In this document: positions 9,185 through 17,851 of the stretch, one piece after another
Layout of the letters: every line of letters starts with the position of its first letter
Numbering within the stretch: the first letter of the stretch is position 1
Source: Candidatus Poseidoniales archaeon
GTDB lineage: Archaea > Thermoplasmatota > Poseidoniia > Poseidoniales > Poseidoniaceae
Assembly: GCA_003602415.1 (NCBI GenBank)
Contig: QQSK01000010.1
Location: 4,691-68,690, forward strand
Direction of reading: 5' to 3'
DNA: 64,000 nt
Notes under the pieces: generated by a model
What the model saw: the letters and a program-made list of their open reading frames with translations, nothing else
What the model was told of the DNA's origin: nothing
Databases searched by the model: none
Made by a program: the position numbers and the translations under genes

Positions 9185-10218
9185 TGTCTGAAGATACCCC
9201 TTTCGAACCTGTTGAATCCAAAGAGGAATCATTCGGAGCAGAAACTCCTGTCACCGGACAAACAAAGATGCAAGCAGCATGGTCCGGAAGCGATGATGAA
9301 AAATCATCAGCGCAAGTTGCTCAATCACAGCAAGGCCAAATCTTTGAACAAATTTACCAGCCTTGGACAGGGACTCTTAATCCTAGATGGATGAGAAACT
9401 GGGCCATCTTACGCCACCACATTTTGGGAATTTTCAAAACAGGACACAGACCGTGGAATATACCTACTAAATTATTCATATTCTTCGTGATTATTGCATC
9501 GATGACCGATGTTGCGATGGCCCTGTTGTTTGGAATGATTGGAGAGCCTACTTTGTATGATATTTGGGGAGTCAATCGCGATAATTTGTATGGCCATGTT
9601 ATGGGATTCTTCCCTCGTAATATTCTGTATTACCCAATAGTTGCGGCACTTCTTGTTGGAGGAATGATTTCTGAAGATCGTGCTCATGGTACAAGTGCAC
9701 TCTACTTTTCAAGACCGATAAACAGGTTTGATTATGCTTCGATGAAATTCCTTGCTGTTGGACTAATACTCTTTTTCATTATCAACGGAACTCTAGCAGT
9801 TTACTATTTCGTTGACATATTGGTTATGGGCAAAGGTTGGGCTTGGATTATCGACACATTCCCCATGTTTTTGTCAGCATTCATCTGTGGAATAATTCTC
9901 TCATTTACATATACATCAATCGGATTAGCACTATCCAGCATATCTCGTGGTAGGTTTTTCCCTGCGATTGGCCTTGTTGCAATACTGATGGGTACTAGAG
10001 CAATGGCTTCAATTATCGATGCTTTGTTTGACAAATCCGTTCTCTATGTCATTTCACCATATGATGCTGTGGCACACGTTTGTCAGGCATTGATTGGAAC
10101 TGAAATGACCTATGACCACCCATGGGTTTGGAGTCTCATATCAGTAGTGGTAATCAACGGATTGGCCCTATATCTTCTAGCCAGTAGAGTTTCATCATTG
10201 GAGGTGACTAGAGAATGA
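9184..10218 (+). CDS. ABC-2 type permease 1
   Basis: Membrane subunit of the ABC exporter. The first 90 residues are hydrophilic, rich in Glu, Ser and Gln, and probably cytoplasmic. About six hydrophobic segments follow, including LFIFFVIIASMTDVAMALLF, YYPIVAALLVGGMI, FLAVGLILFFIINGTLAVYY, FICGIILSFTYTSIGLAL and a final SVVVINGLALYLLA. The EDRAHGTSALYFSRPINR segment after the second helix matches the cytoplasmic loop (E-x3-GT) of ABC-2 permeases. The ATG overlaps the preceding stop as TGATG; a GTG is one codon upstream. The stop overlaps the next ATPase by four bases, so translation is likely coupled through the cluster. Confidence 0.88.
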   Translation: MSEDTPFEPVESKEESFGAETPVTGQTKMQAAWSGSDDEKSSAQVAQSQQGQIFEQIYQPWTGTLNPRWMRNWAILRHHILGIFKTGHRPWNIPTKLFIFFVIIASMTDVAMALLFGMIGEPTLYDIWGVNRDNLYGHVMGFFPRNILYYPIVAALLVGGMISEDRAHGTSALYFSRPINRFDYASMKFLAVGLILFFIINGTLAVYYFVDILVMGKGWAWIIDTFPMFLSAFICGIILSFTYTSIGLALSSISRGRFFPAIGLVAILMGTRAMASIIDALFDKSVLYVISPYDAVAHVCQALIGTEMTYDHPWVWSLISVVVINGLALYLLASRVSSLEVTRE

Positions 10219-11204
10219 TGCCAGATGTCACACAACATGGAACTACACAAACACAAGAGTGGCAGCCAGTTGCCAACACTCCGGTAATAATGTTCGATAG
10301 AGTTTCAAAATCCTATGGCCGAATCAATGCACTAGGAGGTGTTTCCCTTGGCATATCTGGTGGAGTAACTGGAATTCTAGGAATGAATGGAGCTGGAAAA
10401 TCAACTCTGTTCAAATTGATGATGGGGAAAATCAAACCCAGTTCTGGAGCCATTAAGTTGTTTGGAACTGACCCTTGGAAAAACCCGGCACCATATTCTC
10501 GAGTTGGTTTTGTTCCTGAACACGAAAAATTGTATGATTGGATGACTGCATTTGATTTCATCACGACATTTGCTCGCCTACATGGAATGACAAGAGATGA
10601 AGCCGAAACTGAAGCAAAACGTGTTTTGTCATTCGTTTCTTTGAGTGATGTAATGCACAAAAAAATAGGACAATTTTCCAAAGGTATGCGACAAAGGGTA
10701 AAAATTGCTCATGCATTGGTAAACGACCCAGAGTTAATCATTCTCGACGAGCCTCTTCAGGGTTGTGACCCACTCGCGAGAACCACGATAATGAACGTGA
10801 TCAAAGAACTGGGGGCCATGGGTAGAACTGTTTTGGTCTCTAGTCACATATTGCACGAGATTGAAAGAATAACAGAACAGATTGTCATTCTACATCGTGG
10901 AAGAATTTTGGCCTTAGGAAACTCACATGCGATTAGAGAAATGCTTGACCAGCATCCTCACAAGATCCTTCTCGAATGTGAAAAACCAAGAGAGTTAGCT
11001 AAGAGTATCATCAAGATTGAAGAGGTCACTGGAATGTCTTTTGCAGTTCCAGAAAAACTCCTAATTGAAACCAAACATCTTGGTGAAGTCCACAAAAAAT
11101 TACCTGAAACAATCGTTAATAGCGGACTTAAAGTCACTGCAATTGATAATCCTGATGATGACCTACAGTCAATATTGATGTATCTTACAGGGGGTATGTT
11201 ATGA
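10215..11204 (+). CDS. ABC transporter ATP-binding protein 2
   Basis: Second ATPase of the cluster, 329 residues. Walker A is LGMNGAGKST (about 55-64), the signature FSKGMRQR (154-161), Walker B ELIILDEPLQGCDP (about 173-186) with Cys in the D-loop in place of the usual Leu, and the H-loop is SSHILHE. The C-terminal 100 residues form the same kind of accessory domain as in ATPase 1, but the two proteins are clearly diverged. The gene overlaps the permease on each side by four bases (ATGA), so it most likely pairs with permease 2. Together the four genes may build one heteromeric exporter or two separate ones. Confidence 0.92.
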   Translation: MMPDVTQHGTTQTQEWQPVANTPVIMFDRVSKSYGRINALGGVSLGISGGVTGILGMNGAGKSTLFKLMMGKIKPSSGAIKLFGTDPWKNPAPYSRVGFVPEHEKLYDWMTAFDFITTFARLHGMTRDEAETEAKRVLSFVSLSDVMHKKIGQFSKGMRQRVKIAHALVNDPELIILDEPLQGCDPLARTTIMNVIKELGAMGRTVLVSSHILHEIERITEQIVILHRGRILALGNSHAIREMLDQHPHKILLECEKPRELAKSIIKIEEVTGMSFAVPEKLLIETKHLGEVHKKLPETIVNSGLKVTAIDNPDDDLQSILMYLTGGML

Positions 11205-12520
11205 GCAGTAGAATGGACACGATTTGGTCAAAGTTAGACAGGAAATCTACTGCTATTGCTGAATTTACAATGCGGCAATATCGCACACGAATTTCAACCT
11301 GGGTTGTAATGATTGCAGCAACTGTAGCACTATTTTTGATGCTTCTATTCTACATTGAAGCGATGAATAGTGAAATCGAGGCAATTGACAACGACGGGGA
11401 TTCATTCGATACTGATGGCGACGGTTATCCAGATGGCCAAGAAAGACTGGAAGGAACGAATCCCGATTCAGATGCATCATTCCCAAGTTGGGTTGAACCC
11501 GACCCTCCTGAAAAATGGATTAACGAAGATGACATCGATTGGGATGGATTGTCTGAAGGTGAAAATTATGTTGGTCAAGATGATGATGGGGATTGTACAT
11601 CACAGGATACGACCAGTCAAAAGGATACTAATGATAACGGGCTTGAATGTGATATAATTGTTAATATCGATACTGTGAACGAAACCATATACATCGATGC
11701 TGACAATTATGTTGATGAAGACCCTGACGAAGAAAAATACGGTAAGGAAGCAGGCCATAGAGCATTCATTCTGGGAATTGGTAAATTTGGAATAGTGTAT
11801 TTGCTTGGAATATTCCTTCCATTGTTCTTGGCTACCGGATTGATCAGAGAAGAGATGAGTGATGGAACAATACACTACATGCTTGCCAAACCAATTGCCA
11901 GAGGCGAAGTTCTCCTTTACCGAATGCTAGGATACTTAGGAATTACATGGCCATTTATCATTGGCTTATGTGTAACATTATGTCTAATCACTGGATTTAC
12001 AGGACCTGGTGATGGATTCTTCAGATGGTCTGACATTGGAGTATGGATGTCTATTGCTTGGGCTGCAATGATGGTTTCACTTGTTTACGGCACAATCTTT
12101 TGCGGATTTGGAATAATTTGGAAGAACGGTGTTATCCTAGCTATCATTTTCGCAGCATGGGAATTAGGAATGGCGTTCGTTGCAATACTTTCGGGAGGAG
12201 ATTCTTCAATACGATACATGTCAGTTATTGGTTGGGGAATGATAATCGTCGATGCTGGTGTTGCAATTTCATGGCCAGATAATTGGTTTTTGATAGAAAC
12301 CGGATTATGGGGCGGAGGCCATGGTGAAGAAAACTGGTTAGGAGAAATCAACTATGCCCCTCTACCTGGCGCAGAGCCATTGAGTGCATTTAGTGGAAAT
12401 CCAAACCTTGGTGTCAGCAACTGGATTGCATTCGTGATTTCAACTGGAGTCCTAGTGATGCAAGGTGTTGCAGCATGGTTCATCGGGCAGTCTATTTTCA
12501 AAGGAAAGGAAGTGGATTGA
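11201..12520 (+). CDS. ABC-2 type permease 2 with extracytoplasmic Ca-binding-like insert
   Basis: ABC-2 permease of 439 residues. The first helix (about residues 29-52) is followed by a large acidic extracytoplasmic segment (about 55-185) before the remaining helices. This insert holds Asp-rich thrombospondin type 3-like runs (DNDGDSFDTDGDGYPDG and TNPDSDASF, later DDDGDC and DTNDNGLECD) that normally bind calcium. After it come about five helices, with the EEMSDGTIHYMLAKPI segment that marks the ABC-2 cytoplasmic loop. Two cysteines in the insert (in DGDCTS and LECD) could form a disulfide. It overlaps the ATPase by four bases and the next gene by one. Ca binding is inferred from the motif. 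Confidence 0.85.
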   Translation: MSSRMDTIWSKLDRKSTAIAEFTMRQYRTRISTWVVMIAATVALFLMLLFYIEAMNSEIEAIDNDGDSFDTDGDGYPDGQERLEGTNPDSDASFPSWVEPDPPEKWINEDDIDWDGLSEGENYVGQDDDGDCTSQDTTSQKDTNDNGLECDIIVNIDTVNETIYIDADNYVDEDPDEEKYGKEAGHRAFILGIGKFGIVYLLGIFLPLFLATGLIREEMSDGTIHYMLAKPIARGEVLLYRMLGYLGITWPFIIGLCVTLCLITGFTGPGDGFFRWSDIGVWMSIAWAAMMVSLVYGTIFCGFGIIWKNGVILAIIFAAWELGMAFVAILSGGDSSIRYMSVIGWGMIIVDAGVAISWPDNWFLIETGLWGGGHGEENWLGEINYAPLPGAEPLSAFSGNPNLGVSNWIAFVISTGVLVMQGVAAWFIGQSIFKGKEVD

Positions 12521-13644
12521 TGCAATCTGAACAGTTCACAGGCGATCTGTCTAGCCTTTGGAAGTTACAGAATTTACCACCAATACATCACCTCACATGG
12601 GACTGGTGGTGGTGGTTGGTAATGCTAGACGATGAAGGAGGAAATCCTGCTGGCAAACAACTGATGGTACTTTGGTCAACAAAGGATAACCCATTAGTCG
12701 AGGTAAACGGACATCCCTGGATGCCTGTAGGAAGGCCCGGTTTTGACGAGGATGGAGGTATTGCCATGGACGGTATGGTTGCTGCATGGTGGTATGATGG
12801 AACCAATTTAATTGAGCCACTAGTTCTGGAAGAGAGTAGAATTATTGTTGTCGCTGAAGGTCATCCTGAATGGCCTTATCAGAAAGGTGGAGTTGTAGCA
12901 TCACATACTGAGAATGAATATTCAATGGGATTGAATCCTGAAGAAAATGAGTTCTGGTTAAGACTGCAAACAGAGCATGGCGATTTTGATTTGAAAATGC
13001 TTCCATGGAATAATGCAATGTCCAGTATGAAAGTTGCTCAGGCTGAATACGGTTTAGGGATGGGTTACGGCATATCCAGATTACATGGAGCATTATGCAC
13101 TGGGACAATTGACGGCAAAGAGGTAGATGGCACTGCATATTTCCAAAAGGTGTGCGTTCAGGCACCATCTCCGCCATGGTTTTGGGGAATGCTCCACCTC
13201 GATGATGGATCATATATCGATTGGTTCTTACCCCACGTATCTCCAACAATTACTGCAAAGGATTCCAAACCATGGAAGCGTAGAGATTTCACCCACCTTC
13301 CATTATCCATGGGAGGATTATTCCATGATGTTAATCGCCAACGAAGTGAAAAATTCAGTGAAGTTAGAGTTGAAAGGACATGTAACTCTGATGGATTGCC
13401 TACATTTCATGTGCACATGTGGAATGGATTGACCGAAATTAGAATCGAAGCAAGAGCTGTAACAAGAGCACATTGGACATTTGACCAACCAACTAGAGGT
13501 GGGATGAAGTCACATTTGACATATAACGAATATCCATTAGATGTTGTCAAATTAGAAATCGATGATGAGATTGGAGTCCGTACTCGCAAAGACTGGGGCA
13601 CCATTCGCGGCAACGCAGAACACTCTTGGGGCCTACTTCATTGA
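12520..13644 (+). CDS. Soluble protein of the ABC cluster, possibly lipocalin/AttH-like
   Basis: A 374-residue soluble protein with no signal peptide or membrane helix and many tryptophans. Its beta-strand-like pattern (HLTWDWWWWLVMLDDEGG near the N-terminus and PPWFWGMLHLDDGSYIDWF in the middle) recalls the AttH/CrtC-type tandem lipocalin fold, in which such W-rich strands precede an acidic turn. The similarity is weak and based on pattern alone. The ATG overlaps the permease stop as TGATG, so the protein is co-translated with the exporter and may handle its substrate or a modified lipid. No catalytic motif is recognised. Confidence 0.6.
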   Translation: MQSEQFTGDLSSLWKLQNLPPIHHLTWDWWWWLVMLDDEGGNPAGKQLMVLWSTKDNPLVEVNGHPWMPVGRPGFDEDGGIAMDGMVAAWWYDGTNLIEPLVLEESRIIVVAEGHPEWPYQKGGVVASHTENEYSMGLNPEENEFWLRLQTEHGDFDLKMLPWNNAMSSMKVAQAEYGLGMGYGISRLHGALCTGTIDGKEVDGTAYFQKVCVQAPSPPWFWGMLHLDDGSYIDWFLPHVSPTITAKDSKPWKRRDFTHLPLSMGGLFHDVNRQRSEKFSEVRVERTCNSDGLPTFHVHMWNGLTEIRIEARAVTRAHWTFDQPTRGGMKSHLTYNEYPLDVVKLEIDDEIGVRTRKDWGTIRGNAEHSWGLLH

Positions 13645-13703
13645 CTAAATCGCCGCAAGGTTCATCACCGTCTATGTTTTGTTAGGGTTTAGGAAGGGTA
13701 ACT

Positions 13704-14717
13704 ATGTCCGACGAGGAACTATCACCTGTGGAAGAAGAAACAAGCAATACTGTAGATGATTCGGCAGCTGAAACGGAGGCTGCTACATCTAATTCTCTCA
13801 TCGAAAAATTTCGATTAACTGGAGATGAAGAGATACTAAAAGATGTGAAGCCATCTATTTTCGCATTCATACCTATGTATCTAGTGGCCGTACTAATTCT
13901 AGGTGCACACTTCCTTTTCGCAATAGATTGGAACACAAACTCCGAAGATAATATCGTCGTCAAGATCATGGTATTCCTGATTGAAATGTCTGACTTTGGC
14001 CAGATAGGATTCATGCTAGTTATGCTTACGATTACTTGGTTTAACCGAATGCTAAATGGCACCACTAGTGGAAAGTGGACAACCATATTCTTGCTGATTG
14101 TTTCTCTAACGCCACCCGTACTGCAACTTGACGATCTGATTCTTGTCACCTTAATGGGTAAAGAAAGTGGATTTATTCCATTCGATGATTTTAATTACAC
14201 ATTCTTCGGCATATTCTGGGCGGTTTTGTTTACGGCAATCACCGTATTCTATCAGAGAAGTTTCCATTATGCAATAACAAACCACCGAGTAATTTTCACT
14301 CAACACCTAATCATACCAGGTGATGGAAGAAGAATTCTATTCGACAATATAAACGAAATAAGAACTCAAAGAACCTTCTTGGGTGCATTATTTGGCTACA
14401 ACACGATTATCTGTGACACAGGCAGTCAACTTGGAATTGGTGAAGATGCTATGTCGGTCTCGGTTGGAACATCCGGTGGAGGAAGTTCTGATTCAAATAC
14501 TATTGAAGGACAAGTTACTAAGAGCATTTTAAAGAAAATGTTTGCTTTCATTACATATCAGCGTACTAGAAAAGTCGACATGCCAGACCCTAGATTCTCG
14601 TTCTTCTGCATCACAAACTGGAAAACCATTGAGCAATTATTGAATGAAATGCATCAGCGACACAGTCAATCTGGCATTCTAAATGAGCTAAAGGACCAGA
14701 TTGCAGAAAGTCAATAA
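13704..14717 (+). CDS. Membrane protein with PH-like domain
   Basis: A 337-residue protein. Residues 1-40 are acidic and Thr/Ser-rich. Four hydrophobic segments follow (IFAFIPMYLVAVLILGAHFL, IGFMLVMLTITWF, WTTIFLLIVSLTPPVL, FFGIFWAVLFTAITVFY). After the last, SFHYAITNHRVIFTQHLIIPGDGRRILFDNI and the following strands look like the bacterial PH (bPH2/YdbT-type) domain, which regularly follows a helix pair and has the ITNxRV pattern. A Gly/Ser-rich loop (about 250-275) interrupts the domain. Sixty bases separate it from the ABC cluster, so it may have its own promoter. Function unknown. Confidence 0.75.
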   Translation: MSDEELSPVEEETSNTVDDSAAETEAATSNSLIEKFRLTGDEEILKDVKPSIFAFIPMYLVAVLILGAHFLFAIDWNTNSEDNIVVKIMVFLIEMSDFGQIGFMLVMLTITWFNRMLNGTTSGKWTTIFLLIVSLTPPVLQLDDLILVTLMGKESGFIPFDDFNYTFFGIFWAVLFTAITVFYQRSFHYAITNHRVIFTQHLIIPGDGRRILFDNINEIRTQRTFLGALFGYNTIICDTGSQLGIGEDAMSVSVGTSGGGSSDSNTIEGQVTKSILKKMFAFITYQRTRKVDMPDPRFSFFCITNWKTIEQLLNEMHQRHSQSGILNELKDQIAESQ

Positions 14718-14725
14718 TCTCACAT

Positions 14726-14740
14726 AGGTTTCAAAAACCT
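14726..14740 (+). repeat. Short perfect hairpin between two genes
   Basis: AGGTTTCAAAAACCT forms a 6-bp stem with a three-base loop just after the PH-like membrane protein gene and 18 bases before the TPR gene start. It could be a transcript end or a leader hairpin. Six-base stems also arise by chance. Confidence 0.3.
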
Positions 14741-14758
14741 GTTTAGTAAGGCCCCGGT

Positions 14759-15271
14759 ATGAGCGACCTCATTCAACAGGCGGGCATGGCGCTATCTAGT
14801 GGCCAATTTACTGAAGCAATGACATTGTTTGACCAATTAAGAGAAGCGGAGCCAGACAATGCAGTGGCTCACTATGGTTGGGCTGAAGCTGCTTTCATGC
14901 GACTATCAGTAGACATGGAAGAAGATGTCCCTGCAGGCAAGATCATGCAAGTTTACAAGAAAGCAATGCAGTTAGATGAAGAAAACCTCGAGTATGTCGC
15001 ATCCTTTGCAAATTTCTGCCTAGATTGTGGAAGAATCCCTATGGCTATCAAAGAATATCAGCGTTTGGAAAAGATGGCAGATTTACATGAAATTCCAGTA
15101 GACGACACCCTATTCGATGCAAGTCGACTTATTGTAGATGCAATCGAGAGAGTCGGACAAGGCAGAGACAACCCAATGATTCAGCCTTGGTTAAGACAAG
15201 CCCTAGTTTGGGCAGTGGGCGGCCTTGGATTTAGTTCTGAAGACGCTGTTGAAACTCTGTCCTCCGAGTGA
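14759..15271 (+). CDS. Small TPR-repeat protein
   Basis: A 170-residue soluble protein made of tetratricopeptide-like helix pairs. One repeat is visible at about residues 5-38 (GMALSSGQFTEAMTLFDQL, then AEPDNAVAHYGWAEA) and a second at about 60-100 (AGKIMQVYKKAMQLDEENLEY, then FANFCLDCGRIPMAIKEY). TPR proteins act as protein-protein adaptors. It lies nine bases upstream of truA with the GGTGA signal of truA overlapping its stop region, so the two are probably co-transcribed; no functional link is known. Confidence 0.8.
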   Translation: MSDLIQQAGMALSSGQFTEAMTLFDQLREAEPDNAVAHYGWAEAAFMRLSVDMEEDVPAGKIMQVYKKAMQLDEENLEYVASFANFCLDCGRIPMAIKEYQRLEKMADLHEIPVDDTLFDASRLIVDAIERVGQGRDNPMIQPWLRQALVWAVGGLGFSSEDAVETLSSE

Positions 15272-15280
15272 GGTGAGCGA

Positions 15281-16141
15281 ATGGAGAAGGCGCGAATCGC
15301 CTTCCGGTTTGGACACTTTGGAGATTGCTTTCATGGCAGCCAAGTTCAACCAGATGTTCCAACTGTTCAAGGAACATTGATGCATATTTTCAAGAAGAAA
15401 TTGAAATGGACCAATGAAAGAATGCCTGTAGCTATGGCAAGCAGGACGGATTCTGGAGTTCATGTCCGCCTAAATGGTGGATTTATTGACCTCGAAAAGA
15501 GCAGGTGGGATGCTATGGGTGAATCAGGATTCATCAAGGCTGTGGGCCATCAAATCCCAGATAGCATTTCATTGATAGATGCAAGACAGGTAACAGATGA
15601 CTGGAGTCCTAGGAGGGCATTACACAGAACATATCGATACCGAATGGAATGTATGGAAGGCTGGATTGAACCTGAGTTGAAGGATTTTGAGAAACTATGT
15701 TCACTTTTTGAAGGTGAACACGATTGGTCTAATTTCTGTCGTCGCGAGCCTGGACGTACGACTATCCGAGTCGTCGAATCATGTAAACCTTGGATCAACT
15801 CGGGACGCATTGTAGGATTCGAGATTGTTGGTGAAGCCTTTGTATGGAACCAAGTAAGAAGAATTGCAAATGCGATGCACGCAGTAATTACCAACTACAG
15901 AACAATAGAGAGAGTCATAGAAGCTCGAGATAACCCTCAAACAGAAATTGACTTGGGTCTTGCAGAACCAGATTGGTTGATTCTATGGTCAGTATCTTGG
16001 GAAGATATACCGGATATTGATTCACCCGAACCTACGATTCCTATTCCTGACCATTCCAGTTCAAGATGGCAAGAATTGTGTCGTCAACAGCAGAAAGAAA
16101 TTCTAATTCGTCAATTTGACCTCATTGAAGGACAATACTGA
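15281..16141 (+). CDS. truA: tRNA pseudouridine synthase TruA
   Basis: Pseudouridine synthase acting on the tRNA anticodon arm (positions 38-40 in characterised TruA/Pus3 enzymes). The catalytic aspartate is Asp 57 in ASRTDSGVHV; the basic RTYRYRM segment and FCRREPGRTT further on also fit the family. The length, 286 residues, is typical. GGTGA ends four bases before the ATG, the common initiation signal here. Codons 2-8 contain a perfect 7-bp inverted repeat (15286-15304), which might affect translation. The 3' end overlaps the end of the convergent ribK by 20 bases. Confidence 0.93.
   Translation: MEKARIAFRFGHFGDCFHGSQVQPDVPTVQGTLMHIFKKKLKWTNERMPVAMASRTDSGVHVRLNGGFIDLEKSRWDAMGESGFIKAVGHQIPDSISLIDARQVTDDWSPRRALHRTYRYRMECMEGWIEPELKDFEKLCSLFEGEHDWSNFCRREPGRTTIRVVESCKPWINSGRIVGFEIVGEAFVWNQVRRIANAMHAVITNYRTIERVIEARDNPQTEIDLGLAEPDWLILWSVSWEDIPDIDSPEPTIPIPDHSSSRWQELCRQQQKEILIRQFDLIEGQY
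15286..15304 (+). repeat. Inverted repeat in the first codons of truA
   Basis: GAAGGCG and CGCCTTC form a perfect 7-bp stem with a five-base loop, starting five bases after the first base of the truA start codon. A hairpin here could hinder initiation or reflect only codon choice. Confidence 0.3.
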
Positions 16142-16577
16142 CAGAATCTCCATCTTCAAGACTGCATGATTCTCTAAGGAAGATACCTGCGATAACTTCG
16201 ACTACATCCTCATGTCTAGTTAAGTCGGGAATCAAGATTGCACAATCATGTTCCCCTTCATTGCAGATTATTTGGCCCAAGAATGCAGTTGCGCCTCCAA
16301 AAGAAACACCATCTCTATCGAATCCCTTGATTCGATGTGAGATAATTGTGCTAGGTACTCCTTCGTCCAAGCCTGCTGAAACTCTAAGTTTTTGATAACT
16401 GATCAATGAATCTCCTTCAACTGATACATTCAATGTGCCTGGCCAAGCACTCCTTCCAATAATAGCTTTGAATTGCTCTTGGTAATGGTGTTGCGACATA
16501 AAGATGTGAGCACGGCCGAGGCCAGAAGACACGATACCTTCGATGCGCATTGGTGGCCCGAAAGGTCTCCCACTCAT
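16122..16577 (-). CDS. ribK: CTP-dependent riboflavin kinase (archaeal RibK)
   Basis: Archaeal enzyme that phosphorylates riboflavin to FMN with CTP instead of ATP. The family pattern is complete: RIEGIVSSGLGRAHIFM, YQEQFKAIIG, WPGTLNVSV (nucleotide-binding PGTLN), then VIAGIFLRESCSLEDGDSVSI at the end. From the ATG at 16577 the protein has 151 residues, close to the 136 of Methanocaldococcus jannaschii RibK. The frame stays open to 16754, but that extension would run into the divergent Kbl-like gene and has no RibK similarity, so a short start is preferred (an ATG at 16550 is also possible). There is no N-terminal helix-turn-helix domain as found in some archaeal homologs. Confidence 0.9.
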   Translation of the reverse strand: MSGRPFGPPMRIEGIVSSGLGRAHIFMSQHHYQEQFKAIIGRSAWPGTLNVSVEGDSLISYQKLRVSAGLDEGVPSTIISHRIKGFDRDGVSFGGATAFLGQIICNEGEHDCAILIPDLTRHEDVVEVIAGIFLRESCSLEDGDSVSIVLQ

Positions 16578-16630
16578 GACTGTTCTGCAACCGAGCAAAA
16601 CAACATGTAGAACCTCCTCTTGGGTATAGT

Positions 16631-17812
16631 ATGGCAGGAGACCTATCTTGGATGCAAGAGCGATATGCTCATCTTGACGAGCAGTCCTTACTGTGGCAAC
16701 CACCGACTTTAGAGACTGCAAATCAACCCAGGTGTATGATGGATGGTAAACCAACCATTATGCTATCTGCAAATAATTATCTAAATTTGACCACCCATCC
16801 AAAGGTGGTCGAAGCTTCGATTGAAGCAATAAGAAAATACGGTGCTGGAAGCGGTTCAGTTAGAGCCATTGCTGGAACAATGGACATCCATTTGGAAGCA
16901 GAAAACAAAGTTGCTGAATTCAAGGGCGTAGAATCTTCTTTAATTTATTCAGCAGGATATACTGCCAATGTTGGATTGATTCCATCATTGGTTCAAGGCA
17001 AGCAGGATGTCATTATTTCAGACGAACTTAACCACGGCTCGATTATCGATGGTGTTAGATTAACAAAGGCTCAGAGAGCCGTTTTCCCCCACAATGATAT
17101 GGGCGCATTCGAACAAGTATTGAAGGAAAATGAAGGTGCTGAAAGGAAGTTAGTAATCGTTGATGGTGTGTTTTCAATGGACGGAGATATTTGTCCATTG
17201 GATGAACTTACCTCGATAGCAGAGGAATACAATGCTATGGTATTCGTTGATGACTGCCATGGTGAAGGAGTTCTTGGTGATGGTGGAAGAGGTATTGTTG
17301 ATCACTTCAAACTACAAGGAAGAGTGGATTTCGAAGTTGGTTCATTTTCTAAGGCATTAGGTGTACAAGGAGGCATAGTTGCGGGCAAAGAAATTGTACG
17401 CAATCATGCACTAAATCATTCTCGCTCTTGGCTATTATCTGGCTCACAGCCGCCAGGTGTGGCTGCTGCTCAGAAGGCTGCGGTCGAGGTTTTGATGGAT
17501 GAGCCTGAACATCATGCAAAACTGTGGGAAAACACCGAGTATTTCCGTAAAGAAATGCAGTCGCTAGGCTTCGATACTGGAGTATCAACAACTCCAATTA
17601 TTCCAGTTATGTGTGGAGATTCATCAGTAGCCAAAGGTTTGTCCGAATCAATGCTAAAGAATGGAGTAATGGCTGGTGCCATAGTATTCCCAATGGTAGC
17701 TAGAGACAAAGCCCGAGTTAGGACTCAAATGTCGGCAGGTCTAACTCGAGAAGACCTTGATGAGGTTCTACGGATTTTCGAGACATCCGGCAAAGAAATT
17801 GGATTGATATGA
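16631..17812 (+). CDS. kbl: 2-amino-3-ketobutyrate CoA ligase-like enzyme (alpha-oxoamine synthase)
   Basis: Pyridoxal-phosphate enzyme of the alpha-oxoamine synthase family, 393 residues. It has SGSVRAIAGTMDIH, ISDELNHGSIIDGVRL (His 135 stacks on the cofactor), VDGVFSMDGDI, VFVDDCHGEG (Asp 207, His 210) and the cofactor lysine Lys 241 in GSFSKALG. The sequence order resembles Kbl (glycine C-acetyltransferase, threonine breakdown) more than BioF or serine palmitoyltransferase, but these relatives are hard to separate by eye. There is no threonine dehydrogenase or biotin gene nearby, which weakens the substrate call. The start lies 53 bases from the divergent ribK start. Confidence 0.8.
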   Translation: MAGDLSWMQERYAHLDEQSLLWQPPTLETANQPRCMMDGKPTIMLSANNYLNLTTHPKVVEASIEAIRKYGAGSGSVRAIAGTMDIHLEAENKVAEFKGVESSLIYSAGYTANVGLIPSLVQGKQDVIISDELNHGSIIDGVRLTKAQRAVFPHNDMGAFEQVLKENEGAERKLVIVDGVFSMDGDICPLDELTSIAEEYNAMVFVDDCHGEGVLGDGGRGIVDHFKLQGRVDFEVGSFSKALGVQGGIVAGKEIVRNHALNHSRSWLLSGSQPPGVAAAQKAAVEVLMDEPEHHAKLWENTEYFRKEMQSLGFDTGVSTTPIIPVMCGDSSVAKGLSESMLKNGVMAGAIVFPMVARDKARVRTQMSAGLTREDLDEVLRIFETSGKEIGLI

Positions 17813-17851
17813 TTGCAATAATCCAAGGATGAATTCCTAAAGTTGAAGATA

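Noticed and set aside
16578-16754. Long N-terminal extension of ribK
   Set aside because: It overlaps the start of the divergent Kbl-like gene and has no similarity to RibK; the core domain begins after 16577.
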